In this document: positions 9,162 to 17,622 of the stretch, piece by piece
How the letters are laid out: every line of letters begins with the position of its first letter
How positions within the stretch are numbered: position 1 is the stretch's first letter
NCBI RefSeq assembly: GCF_004792655.1
Contig: NZ_SRZC01000007.1
Location: 62,001 to 126,000, forward strand
Origin: Palleniella muris
GTDB lineage: Bacteria > Bacteroidota > Bacteroidia > Bacteroidales > Bacteroidaceae
DNA: 64,000 nt
Reading direction: 5' to 3'
Position numbers and translations under genes: made by a program
Notes under the pieces: model-generated
Databases searched by the model: none
What the model saw: only the letters and a program-made list of their open reading frames with translations
Told to the model about the DNA's origin: nothing

Positions 9162-9462
9162 TGCCCTCAATATCGTAACAGAAACTCTAAAAGAGGTTGC
9201 GCAATACGTTGACCACAGTAACGAAAAAGAAGCAAACACAATCCGGGCACTCAATGAAATGTGTAATGCCCTCAATCAATCGTTCAGCACGACCGGCGCA
9301 TTTATGAATCATACTTCATACGCCCTTCATAACATTGTCGTCTGTATGATTCCTTTCATTGATGACATCAAGCAACGAGCTGTAGCAAATGAAGAATATG
9401 AAAAAGCGCAGGAATGTGCCAATATAATCAAGAATCTGACAGAGATTGTAAAACGAAAATAA
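9061..9462 (+). CDS. small membrane-anchored coiled-coil protein
   Basis: 133 aa. An N-terminal membrane segment (IIIYTLIVAILWNVL) is followed by helical, Asn/Glu-rich sequence. Near the end NEEYEKAQECANIIKNL resembles a UVR (UvrB/UvrC-type) helical hairpin. It overlaps the preceding gene by 101 bases, unusually long for this compact genome; the start could also be the ATG at 9076. Confidence 0.65.
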   Translation: MDSITMANIIIYTLIVAILWNVLDMKREQRATNNALNIVTETLKEVAQYVDHSNEKEANTIRALNEMCNALNQSFSTTGAFMNHTSYALHNIVVCMIPFIDDIKQRAVANEEYEKAQECANIIKNLTEIVKRK

Positions 9463-9570
9463 GATAAAACCAGACAAATCGTTCTAAAACAATTATCTGA
9501 AAAATTGGGATAATTCACCTATTCAAATCAATAAAACCCTATTCGTAAACAAACAGTAAATTCAAATAAT

Positions 9571-9750
9571 ATGGAAAATAAGTTCAAACCTCAAATGACA
9601 TTCGATGAAATGGCCGCAGCTTTTGCTGAAGATAATCCGTGGTTCATTCCCAACAACGCCAATGTTGGCCGATATGCAAAGAAACATGGGTACATGAAAA
9701 TCAAACAAATGATCAACAAAGTAATCGTAATGAAATATGTCAAAGCCTAA
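9571..9750 (+). CDS. 59-aa unrecognised protein
   Basis: Starts ATG at 9571 and reads MENKFKPQMTFDEMAAAF..., ending TAA at 9748-9750. It overlaps the start of the initiator-like gene (9737) by 14 bases, arguing for coupled translation. The C-terminal half (YAKKHGYMKIKQMINK) is basic and helical. Confidence 0.7.
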   Translation: MENKFKPQMTFDEMAAAFAEDNPWFIPNNANVGRYAKKHGYMKIKQMINKVIVMKYVKA

Positions 9751-11707
9751 TCAAAAAGCTATGTATGCTGGGTATGGCTTGCACTACCATGCGAACAACC
9801 AACTATTCCCGAATGTATCAGACCGGATGCTGTTTCAATGTCTTCTTGATATTGTCAGAAAACAGTTGGCGAGTTCACTTGATAACCAAACAATCATTTT
9901 GTCTCAACGGCAACTCGGACGCATGGCCGGCTTGAACATATACCGTACAATTCCATCTTCACTTGAAAGATTGGAAGCTCTTGGACTAATCAAGAAGCAT
10001 AAAAACGGCATATCAATAATGTGCGACCAATATGTTGCACTTCTGCAATATTACGAATCGCTCAATAATGCAGAAAGGGAAAAATTCGCTGAAGATTTCA
10101 CCAAAATTGGTATTCGAGTATTAGAGAAAAATGGTATTGTTGCAAAAGTGCAATGCCGTTCTGAATTATTAGGCGTTTCTGGAAGTTCTATCCTTGTTTC
10201 TCAATGTTGCAGAAGTGCAGCATTTTCAGAATCAGAAGCGAAAAATGTTGCAGAAGTGCAGCATTTTCAGAATGAAGACCATAAAATGTTGCAGAAGTGC
10301 AACATCCCTATGGAAGCCTTCAATGTTGCAGAAGTGCAACATTTTGCAGAAGCGATAGCAGAAACGCTGCACTTGTGCAATACTTACTGCACTTTTGCAG
10401 AACTTATAAAGGACTTTCCTGCTGCACTTTTGCAACATGAGGCAATTGACGCTATAAAAATTGCTTTTGAAACTGGTTTCTTCCCCAAAGACTCTATTTT
10501 TGGTCCAGAAAAGTGTTGCACTTCTGCAACATTGAGTGTTGCACTTTTGCAACTTTTAGCCTCAAAAATGTTGCACTTTTGCAGCACAGTAATAATATAT
10601 AATAATAAAATATATAATAAACGGGACGAGCAACAAAAAAACGAGGTCATAGAAGATTCCGATGAAGATTATTCCAGAGATATTCAAAAAGGTTTTGAAG
10701 GTTTTGGAAAGGTTGAGGTTATAGACTTTGATAAACCTTCAGAAGATATAAAAGAAGATTCGGAGGAGATAGAAGAACTTTCCCAGCAAAACTTAAAAAG
10801 GGCAGAAAAGTCAATGAGGACAAGGAACCCTTATCGTAACAAACCCTTCATAAAGGTTGAAAGGGTTAAAGAGATTGTTGACTGTCTTGATGAGGTTGTC
10901 AAATCCCCAGTAGATTTCTTTTTGTATCAATTCTGGTGGGGTATCTTTGATTTATATTGTGACCACTATCATCCTTCCAGCAGAATCGATGAGGAAGGTG
11001 AAGTGGAAGAAGAACCTCAGTCAACAGATTGGAAAGAGATGATCGGGGCTGCACTTCCACAAGATGAAATATATTCTCTTGCTCAAAATATCTATGAAGA
11101 TATGGTTGGGGCCGTCGAACAAGGCAAGTATGTTTATGGAGACAACAACGAATGGGAGGTCAAGTTTGGGTTCAAATCCTTCCAGGACTTTAATCCATAC
11201 GAAATCTTCCAGTGGACTCCATGTACCATGCAAGATAAGTCGGTACCGGCATTGAGGGTTGCAATTGACCGCTTCTATGATATTGAGGCAAACTATGTGT
11301 TCACTGCCAGCAGAGGAGATAAGAAAACAAAGAACTCCCAGAATAAAAAACTCATAAGCCTTATCTTGTCTGCCAATGATTCCAGCCTTTCTCCAATGGA
11401 AATTGCAATCAAGACTTTCTATCGTGACTTCGTTATCTCAGGTGAAGAAAATGTGATTGATGAGTTTACTGACGGCAGAGGAACGGCCTTAGAAAGCGGT
11501 GGCGGGCTTCCAGACCATCTTTTGAAGCCTTGGTGCTATAATTTATCATCCGTGGGGTATAATGAGTTCACAGGCGTTCTATGCAGCAAATACAAACCTT
11601 GTGATGGAGTACACAAGAAAGCATACATCTTTTCAGCAGAGAATGTGGTGGAATGGAATGAGCGAAACGGTTATACAGACACTATTGCACATCAGGCACT
11701 CCAATAA
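9737..11707 (+). CDS. replication-initiator-like protein with internal iterons
   Basis: 656 aa. The first 90 residues resemble a winged-helix domain of phage replication proteins (LSQRQLGRMAGLNIYRTIPSSLERLEALGLI). Residues of about 100-283 are encoded by the iteron cluster, where one DNA motif is read in several frames (VAEVQH, MLQKCN, LLQHE, CCTSAT, LHFCST). Selection there is therefore on DNA, not on peptide. The C-terminal half is acidic and unrecognised. The layout (initiator containing its own origin) parallels lambda O. Function is inferred; no helicase-loader motif is visible. Confidence 0.75.
   Translation: MSKPNQKAMYAGYGLHYHANNQLFPNVSDRMLFQCLLDIVRKQLASSLDNQTIILSQRQLGRMAGLNIYRTIPSSLERLEALGLIKKHKNGISIMCDQYVALLQYYESLNNAEREKFAEDFTKIGIRVLEKNGIVAKVQCRSELLGVSGSSILVSQCCRSAAFSESEAKNVAEVQHFQNEDHKMLQKCNIPMEAFNVAEVQHFAEAIAETLHLCNTYCTFAELIKDFPAALLQHEAIDAIKIAFETGFFPKDSIFGPEKCCTSATLSVALLQLLASKMLHFCSTVIIYNNKIYNKRDEQQKNEVIEDSDEDYSRDIQKGFEGFGKVEVIDFDKPSEDIKEDSEEIEELSQQNLKRAEKSMRTRNPYRNKPFIKVERVKEIVDCLDEVVKSPVDFFLYQFWWGIFDLYCDHYHPSSRIDEEGEVEEEPQSTDWKEMIGAALPQDEIYSLAQNIYEDMVGAVEQGKYVYGDNNEWEVKFGFKSFQDFNPYEIFQWTPCTMQDKSVPALRVAIDRFYDIEANYVFTASRGDKKTKNSQNKKLISLILSANDSSLSPMEIAIKTFYRDFVISGEENVIDEFTDGRGTALESGGGLPDHLLKPWCYNLSSVGYNEFTGVLCSKYKPCDGVHKKAYIFSAENVVEWNERNGYTDTIAHQALQ
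10036..10621. repeat. iteron-type replication origin inside the initiator gene
   Basis: Twelve copies of a 13-mer, consensus TTGCAnAAGTGCA or its reverse complement, start at 10036, 10140, 10207, 10248, 10289, 10326, 10368, 10388, 10423, 10517, 10540 and 10572. Copies 2-6 point forward; copy 1 and copies 7-12 are reversed. Each is nearly palindromic (TGCA-N4-TGCA). The array is followed at 10590-10621 by 32 bases that are all A or T, a good candidate for the duplex-unwinding element. Seen in the sequence; the origin role is inference by analogy to lambda. Confidence 0.75.
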
Positions 11708-11721
11708 TACATGAAGCATAT

Positions 11722-11765
11722 AACAATGCCCGGCATGATTGTTTCCAGTCTTGTCGGGCATTGTT
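11722..11765. terminator. bidirectional terminator between convergent genes
   Basis: AACAATGCCCG at 11722-11732 pairs with CGGGCATTGTT at 11755-11765, followed by GTTTTTC. It lies between the rightward initiator gene and the leftward gene that ends at 11771. Confidence 0.75.
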
Positions 11766-11770
11766 GTTTT

Positions 11771-12757
11771 TCAGTCGTTGTCTTTATCGTCCAGTTCAGG
11801 CCATTTATCAGAAGCGAGATAATCCCTCAGCATTTCGTTAAATCTGTTCAGCATTGTCATGGCGGCTTTGTGAGTGGTGAAATAGTTGCCGGACAGATAA
11901 CGGAAGTGTGACGTTGGGGTTCCCTTTTCTTTTTCTTGTCTCACTTCCATTTTATCCGTGATATAAAAATACGTTTCTCCAATTGGTACTTTTACTTCCA
12001 GCGGTTCGATTCTTAGCGTTTTATTTTTCCAGACCTTTCCAACTTTCTCCAACTCTTTTCCAAGACGTCGAAAACAACTGGTAGAGTTTCCAAGTGTAGT
12101 TGATATGTTGTCTTGGTCAATGTTCTCGAATACCATTGTTCTGACATCATACCCTGGAGTCTCAGCAAGAGAGTAGCCGATTTGTTTGGGGTGGTCAGGG
12201 GTTGGGTAGGTAAAGTAGCAGTAGAACATCACGTCATGCTCAGAGTCAATGTGACGAACCACTCCAACGCCTTGAACTTCCAGCGAATAGTTATAGAAAA
12301 TTACACGGTCACCGGGGTTAGGAATATACTTGGGAACAAGTCGTAGCTTGTTAGGGTCAGGCTGAAGATTGTTTTCAAAGAGGGCATCATAGAATTTCTG
12401 GATGTCTTCTTCAGTGGCATCGGTTATTTCCTCTTTGGAAACGGTATGGACTTCGGTGTTAAGAGTACCGTCTTCGAGAAGAGTGCCAATGATTTCACAC
12501 GTTTCGAGAGTGCACACACCCAGTAAAACGGTCTCATTTTTGAAACGAGCGATTTTAAGCGCGTTTAAGCCACTTTCAAACCATGAGACGAAAGATTGCA
12601 CGTCTATAAGGTTTGTGTCGGAATTTGGGGCGAATACGGGGGTTTTAGGGGTAATCTGGAAGCGTTGTACTAAGAACGAATTTATAAATTCAGCGTCTAA
12701 TGATGTTTTCGGGGCATAATTAGAGAGAAAAGATAGGGTCTGAAACTGTGATTTCAT
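11771..12757 (-). CDS. unrecognised leftward phage protein
   Basis: 328 aa, the only leftward gene between the head operon and the integrase. A middle segment (KYIPNPGDRVIFYNYSLEVQGVGVVRHID) looks like a small beta-barrel; the C-terminus is a charged helix. It has its own well-formed promoter, so it could be an independently expressed (lysogenic or regulatory) gene. No family recognised. Confidence 0.7.
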   Translation of the reverse strand: MKSQFQTLSFLSNYAPKTSLDAEFINSFLVQRFQITPKTPVFAPNSDTNLIDVQSFVSWFESGLNALKIARFKNETVLLGVCTLETCEIIGTLLEDGTLNTEVHTVSKEEITDATEEDIQKFYDALFENNLQPDPNKLRLVPKYIPNPGDRVIFYNYSLEVQGVGVVRHIDSEHDVMFYCYFTYPTPDHPKQIGYSLAETPGYDVRTMVFENIDQDNISTTLGNSTSCFRRLGKELEKVGKVWKNKTLRIEPLEVKVPIGETYFYITDKMEVRQEKEKGTPTSHFRYLSGNYFTTHKAAMTMLNRFNEMLRDYLASDKWPELDDKDND

Positions 12758-12790
12758 TGTTGTGGGATTATGAATATATCAATTTTTGTG

Positions 12791-12823
12791 CAAAGGTACT
12801 CATAATTTTGGAAAGTGTGCAAA
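12791..12823 (-). promoter_or_regulatory. Bacteroidota promoter for the leftward gene
   Basis: Read on the minus strand: TTTG (12820-12823), 21 bases, TACCTTTG (12791-12798). The start codon at 12757 is 34 bases further on. Confidence 0.75.
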
Positions 12824-12993
12824 TAGCAATCGGAAAATAAGCGTTATATTCCCAAAAAACGATTTGAAAAATGGGTTTTGGGGAAAATTTTGAGATTAAC
12901 ATATTAGGAGATTGTATATGACAAAGGTGAAAAATTGGAAACAACAGGTTTAGAGATGAAAAGCCTATATATAATAATGTGTTACTGGAAGGA

Positions 12994-13013
12994 TTTCGTT
13001 CTAACAGGAATGA
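12994..13013 (+). repeat. direct repeat copy 1 (att-like)
   Basis: TTTCGTTCTAACAGGAATGA here matches 49914-49933 at 19 of 20 positions, with weaker similarity continuing about 15 bases downstream. The other copy is just upstream of the integrase gene. The rest of the 12824-13084 gap shows only A/T-rich sequence and an imperfect inverted partner of this motif near 13045-13066. Confidence 0.5.
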
Positions 13014-13084
13014 GTGGTAGTGGGACATTGCTTAGACACCCAGTAATTCTGTTATGAAAAACGAATTTGAAAAATTGGGCCGGA

Positions 13085-13800
13085 GTATATGTATGGAATC
13101 CCCACCATCGGGCACACCCACCCGCGTATTTTTGCGTGCATGCGCGATTAACAACCGCGAGTGGGCACGTGGTAGCAATCCTGCGTGGGTGCGCCCACAT
13201 GATAGACCGCAAACACTTGAAAACCAACACTTTATGACTTTCACTTTGTGCAAAAGTGAAACCCTTCGGGTTTACGCCCATGCACGCTCACGTGGGCACT
13301 CAGGCAAGCGCATGGGCGGTTGTGCGACCCCTCCCAGCACCCCAATTTCTGAAAGAAATTGCCACTCACACACGGACTCCCTCCTGCGCCCACCCGTTGT
13401 GCCTAAGTGTGTGCGGTCACGGCTACTGTGCGCCCATTATGTGTGCGTGGTAGTGCCTGAGCGTCAACGTGTTGCGTATGCACGCCCAGTTGCAAGGCGT
13501 GTGTGGAGGTGCATCTGTGCGTCCAGGCACATTACGTGTGCGTGCCCAAGTGCAGACATGTGCGCCCATAATGCACGCCCATGCACACCCAGATGCGCCC
13601 AAGTATGCCCACATGCTTGTGTATGCGTGCCCATTGCACCCACATCACGCTGGTATGTGTATGCCCATAATGCGCCCATGCACACCCATACGCAACGCAC
13701 ATGACGAGTGTGTGGGCGTACACGCAAGTGCATGTGCCTGCCCACTTGTGCATGACCTGGGTGTGCATACACAGGGCCAACGCACGGAGTGGAACTTCGG
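13085..13800. repeat. non-coding GCCCA-rich repeat block 1
   Basis: GC-rich sequence built from short, irregular units ending in GCCCA, typically TGCGCCCA, TGCACGCCCA or TGTGTATGCCCA. In the densest part (13540-13690) a unit occurs every 10-15 bases. Open frames occur on both strands, but their peptides are low-complexity Cys/His/Arg mixtures and are rejected. A small hairpin GAAACCC-TTC-GGGTTT sits near 13258. Together with 12758-13084 this leaves 1.2 kb without a gene. Confidence 0.7.
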
Positions 13801-13804
13801 CAGG

Positions 13805-13855
13805 TTTATCCCCAAAGGGGATAAAAATTTTTTCGTTACTCCCTTTAGGGAGTAA
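13805..13855 (+). terminator. two consecutive hairpins ending repeat block 1
   Basis: TTTATCCCC-AAA-GGGGATAAA (13805-13825), followed by A5T6, and TTACTCCC-TTTA-GGGAGTAA (13836-13855). Both stems are perfect. The first has the form of an intrinsic terminator, suggesting the GCCCA block is transcribed and stopped before the next promoter. Confidence 0.6.
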
Positions 13856-13888
13856 AATTCTTGCCTCCACCGCGCATGTTGGATGCCG

Positions 13889-13896
13889 TAACTTTG
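13889..13896 (+). promoter_or_regulatory. -7 box for gene 13958
   Basis: TAACTTTG followed by CACC, 62 bases before the ATG at 13958. No clear TTTG is present at the -33 position. Confidence 0.5.
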
Positions 13897-13957
13897 CACC
13901 GTCAATCTCGACAAACCGCCGCCGACGGGTTTCGGCAAAAATCAAAATTTTCAAATC

Positions 13958-14446
13958 ATGGCAAATTCTGCAAAAAACACCGCAAACGTAGTCGCTAACA
14001 ACGTAGTTGTTACCAAGTCCGAAACCGCTAATGCCCAAAAGGGCACTACACTTCGTGTAGTGGAAACTCGCGAAATGTGGGCTGTGGTCTTTGACCACAC
14101 GGCAACCCTGCTTGCAATGGCAGTCAAAGGCGAAGCCTTTGGGAAGGATGAAAACGAAGGCTTTGCCTTTGGCAAAACGACCGACAAGAACGGCAAACCC
14201 CAGAAACTTGCAACAAAGTTGCAACCGAACATCCGTCCCTACTCGTACTCGCTGCTTGCTGGCTTTGCCAGTCGCAAGGGCTACAAACACGCCAAAGGCA
14301 CCGACCTCGCAAACCTCGACCTCGAAGAGGTCGCAAAGACAGTGTTCCTCAACCTTCACCCTTCGGGTGACTTCGACAAACTCGTGGGTAAAGCCGAACC
14401 CAAACAGGCAAAGACCCTCATCGAAGCCGTCATAGCAAAGCTATAA
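13958..14446 (+). CDS. unrecognised protein of the GC-rich island (162 aa)
   Basis: The Asn/Ala/Val/Thr-rich N-terminus is followed by LRVVETREMWAVVFDHT and a Lys-rich middle. Codons prefer C and G at third positions (AAC, GAC, ACC), unlike the neighbouring phage genes, and the composition is shared with 16081-16722. It is flanked by GCCCA/TGG-CCA repeat blocks on both sides and has its own promoter and terminator. A DNA-binding role toward those repeats is only a guess. Confidence 0.7.
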   Translation: MANSAKNTANVVANNVVVTKSETANAQKGTTLRVVETREMWAVVFDHTATLLAMAVKGEAFGKDENEGFAFGKTTDKNGKPQKLATKLQPNIRPYSYSLLAGFASRKGYKHAKGTDLANLDLEEVAKTVFLNLHPSGDFDKLVGKAEPKQAKTLIEAVIAKL

Positions 14447-14474
14447 AACCATCGCAAAGCCGGTTGCTGCATCG

Positions 14475-14497
14475 CCCTCTACCCTTTGGGTAGGGGG
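14475..14497 (+). terminator. terminator-like hairpin after 14446
   Basis: CCCTCTACCC (14475-14484) pairs with GGGTAGGGGG (14488-14497) across a 3-base loop. The following bases are TTGTTG rather than a full T-run. Confidence 0.55.
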
Positions 14498-14514
14498 TTG
14501 TTGCCGTTCCTCAC

Positions 14515-14690
14515 GCGTGTGCGCCCATATAGCGTATATGCGTGCCCACATTCGTGTGTGCGTGTGCATATACGCGCCCATCCGTGCAAGTGTGCGCTCA
14601 CTCGTGCCCATACGCAGTCATGCACGCCCACAATGCGTATCGTGTATGTGCATGGGTGCCAACGTGCGTGACATACGCATCCACGACGCA
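14515..14690. repeat. GCCCA-rich repeat block 2
   Basis: Same style as block 1: GTGTGCGCCCAT, TGCGTGCCCACA, TACGCGCCCATC, CTCGTGCCCATA, CATGCACGCCCACA in quick succession. Non-coding; grades into the TGG-N-CCA array that follows. Confidence 0.65.
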
Positions 14691-15600
14691 ACACGTGGGA
14701 GCCCAAGAGAGTTCACGTGGTAGCCCAACAAAACGCATGAGGCTCCAATTTTTTCGTGGGCGCCCACGACAGACAACGTGGATACCAACGACAATATCAT
14801 GGACGACCACTTAAATGTGTGACCTTCCAGCCATATTCGTGGGAGTCCACAAAGTTTAGTGGTCGCCCATCTGAAATGCTTGGTAGCCCAAAAGTGCGTG
14901 AAGTTTGCCCCATGTTTGGGCGACCATACGACGTGTAATGCACATCCACAAATAACGTGTGACCGCCCATATATAACACGTGTGCAACCACATACGACAC
15001 ATGGACACCCAGGAATAATATGTGTGAGCCCACAAACAATATGTGGACACTCACCTCATACGTGTTGGATGCCCAGATATATAGTGTGGCTACCAATAAA
15101 TTACTCGTGGGAGCCCATTAACATAACGTGGGCTACCAATAGCCGACAATTCTTGGACGCCCAATAACGCATGTGGCTATCCAATTTCGTGGACGATTAT
15201 GGATGCCCAAAATTTCGGATGACCGTCCATAACAATTCGTGGTCGCCCCAATATTGCCTGAAACGTGGGAGTTCATCCGTTGTTTGGGTGCCCAAAACTT
15301 TATGGGCGAGAGTGGACAAATGTGGGAGTGAGTGGATATGTCTGGATGCCAAAAATCGTGTGGACGAGTGGTTACGTGTGGACGCAATTTGTGGGCTACC
15401 ACGTGCGTCCAAATATGGGTGCAAATGGACGACCAAAATTGCGTGAATTTATGGTTGCGCACGTGCTTATGTGGCCACATTTTCGTGAGTGTTTTGTGGG
15501 TGTCCATGATACGTGGAGGTGGATGCGCAAAATGGGTGCGCCCACTATGAGGCGTCCATGCCCAGGTCACGTGGACGAGCCCATTTTGACGCGCCCTCTG
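14690..15600. repeat. degenerate TGG-N3/4-CCA array, about 900 bp
   Basis: Roughly 35-45 copies of a partly palindromic motif, best form CGTGGGAGCCCA (variants TGGTAGCCCA, TGGACGACCA, TGGCTATCCA, TTGGACGCCCA), spaced about 18-28 bases with A/T-rich spacers such as AATAAC. Spacers are not conserved and no unit is identical, so this is neither CRISPR nor a recent tandem duplication. In the last third the TGG half is kept and the CCA half decays. Open frames here have no protein-like features. Confidence 0.75.
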
Positions 15601-15639
15601 CCCACGAAACTTTTCACGCGCCGGCTTTGCCTCACGCGC

Positions 15640-16074
15640 CAAGTTTTTCAAAAATTTCTCGCAAAAATGTTTGGAAATCAACAACTTACGACCCTATATT
15701 TGCAACGTCCGAAATCGACATCGGCAGGTGTCCGAAAGTACGGCAACAAGTTCTTTGACATGATTGATTATGCGACAAGCGTTGTGTGAGCCTTATGGCG
15801 CATAACGTGAGCACAAGATAGCCCTCGGAGAGTAGCGGAAATTTACGTCTGACGCATTGAGTACGCATAGGGTAACAGGGTCTAAACTGCATAGTCATGC
15901 TGACACGCTTAATGCCCCCGTACATACGGACTTCTGTCCTAATTGTGTACGCTCGTGACAAGGCGAAAATTGCATTTTGTAGCAATGCGACAGGCAGAGT
16001 CAAGCGTAATTTTTCAATCACCCGACACACGGAAGCGGTGTGTGGGCTACACACAGGTACAAGGACCAAGCGAC
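15640..16074 (+). ncRNA. long structured leader upstream of gene 16081
   Basis: About 430 non-coding bases with several dyads: TTATG-GCG-CATAA near 15793, GGAC-TTCT-GTCC near 15930, and GCATT...AATGC near 15970. The text also holds conserved-looking stretches (TCCGAAAGTACGGCAACAAG, TTCTTTGACATG). GC content drops compared with the flanking repeat array. It looks like a folded 5' leader that could regulate the gene downstream. I could not assign it to a known RNA family. Confidence 0.45.
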
Positions 16075-16080
16075 ATGATT

Positions 16081-16722
16081 ATGGCTAAAACGAACAAGTC
16101 AAACAGCGCAAACAACATCAAGTTCAACGTAACTTTCGGCGAACTCAACGTGAACACAATGCCCGCAAATGCAGCGGTGCTCCTGCGTAACGCAAAGAAG
16201 CGCATCGATGGCGAGATGCAAGAAGTGACCGAGTTCATGGCAGTTGAAGGTGTACGCCGTGCATCTGGTGACGGCATCCTGCTCCCCCTGCTCGCTCTCA
16301 TGGTGGCAGACGCACAAGAGCGTAACGGCTTCGCCACGGCTTTCAAAATCGTGGTTGTGAACGGTGAGCAAATCGAAACCAAGCTGACCGCCAAGAGCGC
16401 GTTCACACGTTGGCTTGCAGGTAACGTGGTGTACAAGACCGACAGTGACGGCAAACTCAAGAACGCACTCACACTCGACGACGGGCTTTTGCTCCGACAC
16501 ACCAACCTCAACGTCAAGAAAACCTCGCCCCTGCTCACGGCTGAGGGTGAAGCACTCTCCGAACTGCTCAAGACAACGGCAAAGGCTATTGCAAAGCAAA
16601 CCAACCTCCGCAGTGCTATCCTCGCCAAGGCTGAGAGCATGTACAACGCCGCTGTGGGCACTACAACCGAGCCGGCACCCGTACAAGTCCCTGAAAGTGC
16701 AACCGACGAACAAGCCGCATAA
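16081..16722 (+). CDS. unrecognised protein of the GC-rich island (213 aa)
   Basis: Begins MAKTNKSNSANNIKFNVTFGE (ATG at 16075 is also possible). Ala/Asn/Thr-rich, with a helical middle (LLRNAKKRIDGEMQEVTEF), a long Leu-rich helix (LSELLKTTAKAIAKQ) and a Pro/Glu/Ala tail. Third-position C/G bias matches 13958-14446 and differs from other phage genes. It follows a long structured leader and is followed by a strong terminator. No family recognised. Confidence 0.7.
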   Translation: MAKTNKSNSANNIKFNVTFGELNVNTMPANAAVLLRNAKKRIDGEMQEVTEFMAVEGVRRASGDGILLPLLALMVADAQERNGFATAFKIVVVNGEQIETKLTAKSAFTRWLAGNVVYKTDSDGKLKNALTLDDGLLLRHTNLNVKKTSPLLTAEGEALSELLKTTAKAIAKQTNLRSAILAKAESMYNAAVGTTTEPAPVQVPESATDEQAA

Positions 16723-16744
16723 CTTACCGACCGCAATACGACTG

Positions 16745-16770
16745 CCACCCAGCCCTTCGGGGTTGGGTGG
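16745..16770 (+). terminator. intrinsic terminator after 16722
   Basis: CCACCCAGCCC pairs with GGGGTTGGGTGG across a TTC loop and is followed by CTTTCTT. Confidence 0.75.
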
Positions 16771-16775
16771 CTTTC

Positions 16776-16925
16776 TTATGCAAGCACGCACGCCCACAAT
16801 GCGTTGTGCGCCCACTTGCAAATTGCGTCCACATAGGCAACGTGCCCACTCGCACATATATGTTCATCGTGCGTTACATTCGCGTCCACTTGTTGTGTGT
16901 CGCAACGTGGTGACAAAGCCCTAAA
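16776..16925. repeat. GCCCA-rich repeat block 3
   Basis: Short block with ACGCACGCCCAC, GTGCGCCCACTT, GCGTCCACA, ACGTGCCCACTC and similar units, in the gap before gene 16982. It shows that the motif family surrounds each gene of the island. Confidence 0.6.
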
Positions 16926-16981
16926 CGCGTAACTTTTCAGATTTTCCCCCGGTCCAAGGAGCCGGTCAATTCAAAAGCAAC

Positions 16982-17602
16982 ATGAAACTCGGAAATATAT
17001 TTTCAGATGCGCAAATATCTGCGCTCAAAAGCATTGCAACCGCCCCGACAGATGCGGAAAAATACACGTCCCATGTAAGCGAAAAAGCGTGGGAAATGCT
17101 CTATGATATGGCGGCAGGACTTGGACAAAAATTGTCACAAAAATTCTGGCAAACGCTGGATGCAAACATACAGACAAGCCAAGAAGTCATGGTGTGCATG
17201 AAGGGCAAAAAGGAAGTGCGCATAGAGCCTGTGATGCGTCAGGTTTGTTACGCAAAGCACCTCGGTCAGATGCTCAAAAGCGGATATTCTATTGCTTGGG
17301 TTGGCAAAGGAGCGACTATGGTAACTTGGGACAACTGGAAGCGCATATATAGCACACTCACAGCCCCACTTTGCTCACAAGCATACGACACGCCCATGTC
17401 TGATGCCGAATATCGCCGTATCAAAACCGCAAGACGGAAAGAGCAGGAATTTTACGACCTTGCCCGCCCTATCCGAAGCAAGAAAGCTGGTCGGTGTCGT
17501 ATCAGTTTTGAGGAAGCCAATGCCCAGCGCATTAAATCTGAGAAACTTATGTTTGAGTGTCGTGTGGAAGCAAGAGCGAGAAAAATTTTAGAAGCGTTAT
17601 AA
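16982..17602 (+). CDS. unrecognised basic protein (206 aa)
   Basis: Helical, Lys/Arg-rich C-terminus (RRIKTARRKEQEF, EARARKILEAL), with a Trp-rich middle (WVGKGATMVTWDNWKRIY). Last gene of the GC-rich island; its codon use is closer to the surrounding phage than that of 13958 and 16081. Ends in a strong terminator. Confidence 0.7.
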   Translation: MKLGNIFSDAQISALKSIATAPTDAEKYTSHVSEKAWEMLYDMAAGLGQKLSQKFWQTLDANIQTSQEVMVCMKGKKEVRIEPVMRQVCYAKHLGQMLKSGYSIAWVGKGATMVTWDNWKRIYSTLTAPLCSQAYDTPMSDAEYRRIKTARRKEQEFYDLARPIRSKKAGRCRISFEEANAQRIKSEKLMFECRVEARARKILEAL

Positions 17603-17622
17603 AATAGTTCATAATCATGTCA

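Noticed and set aside
10232-10650. Protein-level repeat in the initiator gene, and the antisense frames there
   Set aside because: The motif is read in several frames and both orientations, so it is a DNA repeat; the antisense frames simply translate the same 13-mer.
14690-15600. TGG-N-CCA region as a CRISPR or a simple tandem satellite
   Set aside because: Neither repeats nor spacers are identical in sequence or length.
13054-15789. Overlapping open frames in the GCCCA and TGG-CCA repeat regions
   Set aside because: Low-complexity Cys/His/Arg/Trp peptides appear on both strands in all frames, as expected from repeated GC-rich motifs without stop codons. No domain features are visible.
16047-16857. 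Antisense frames over gene 16081
   Set aside because: Shadow frames of a strongly C/G-biased gene; they lack protein-like composition.
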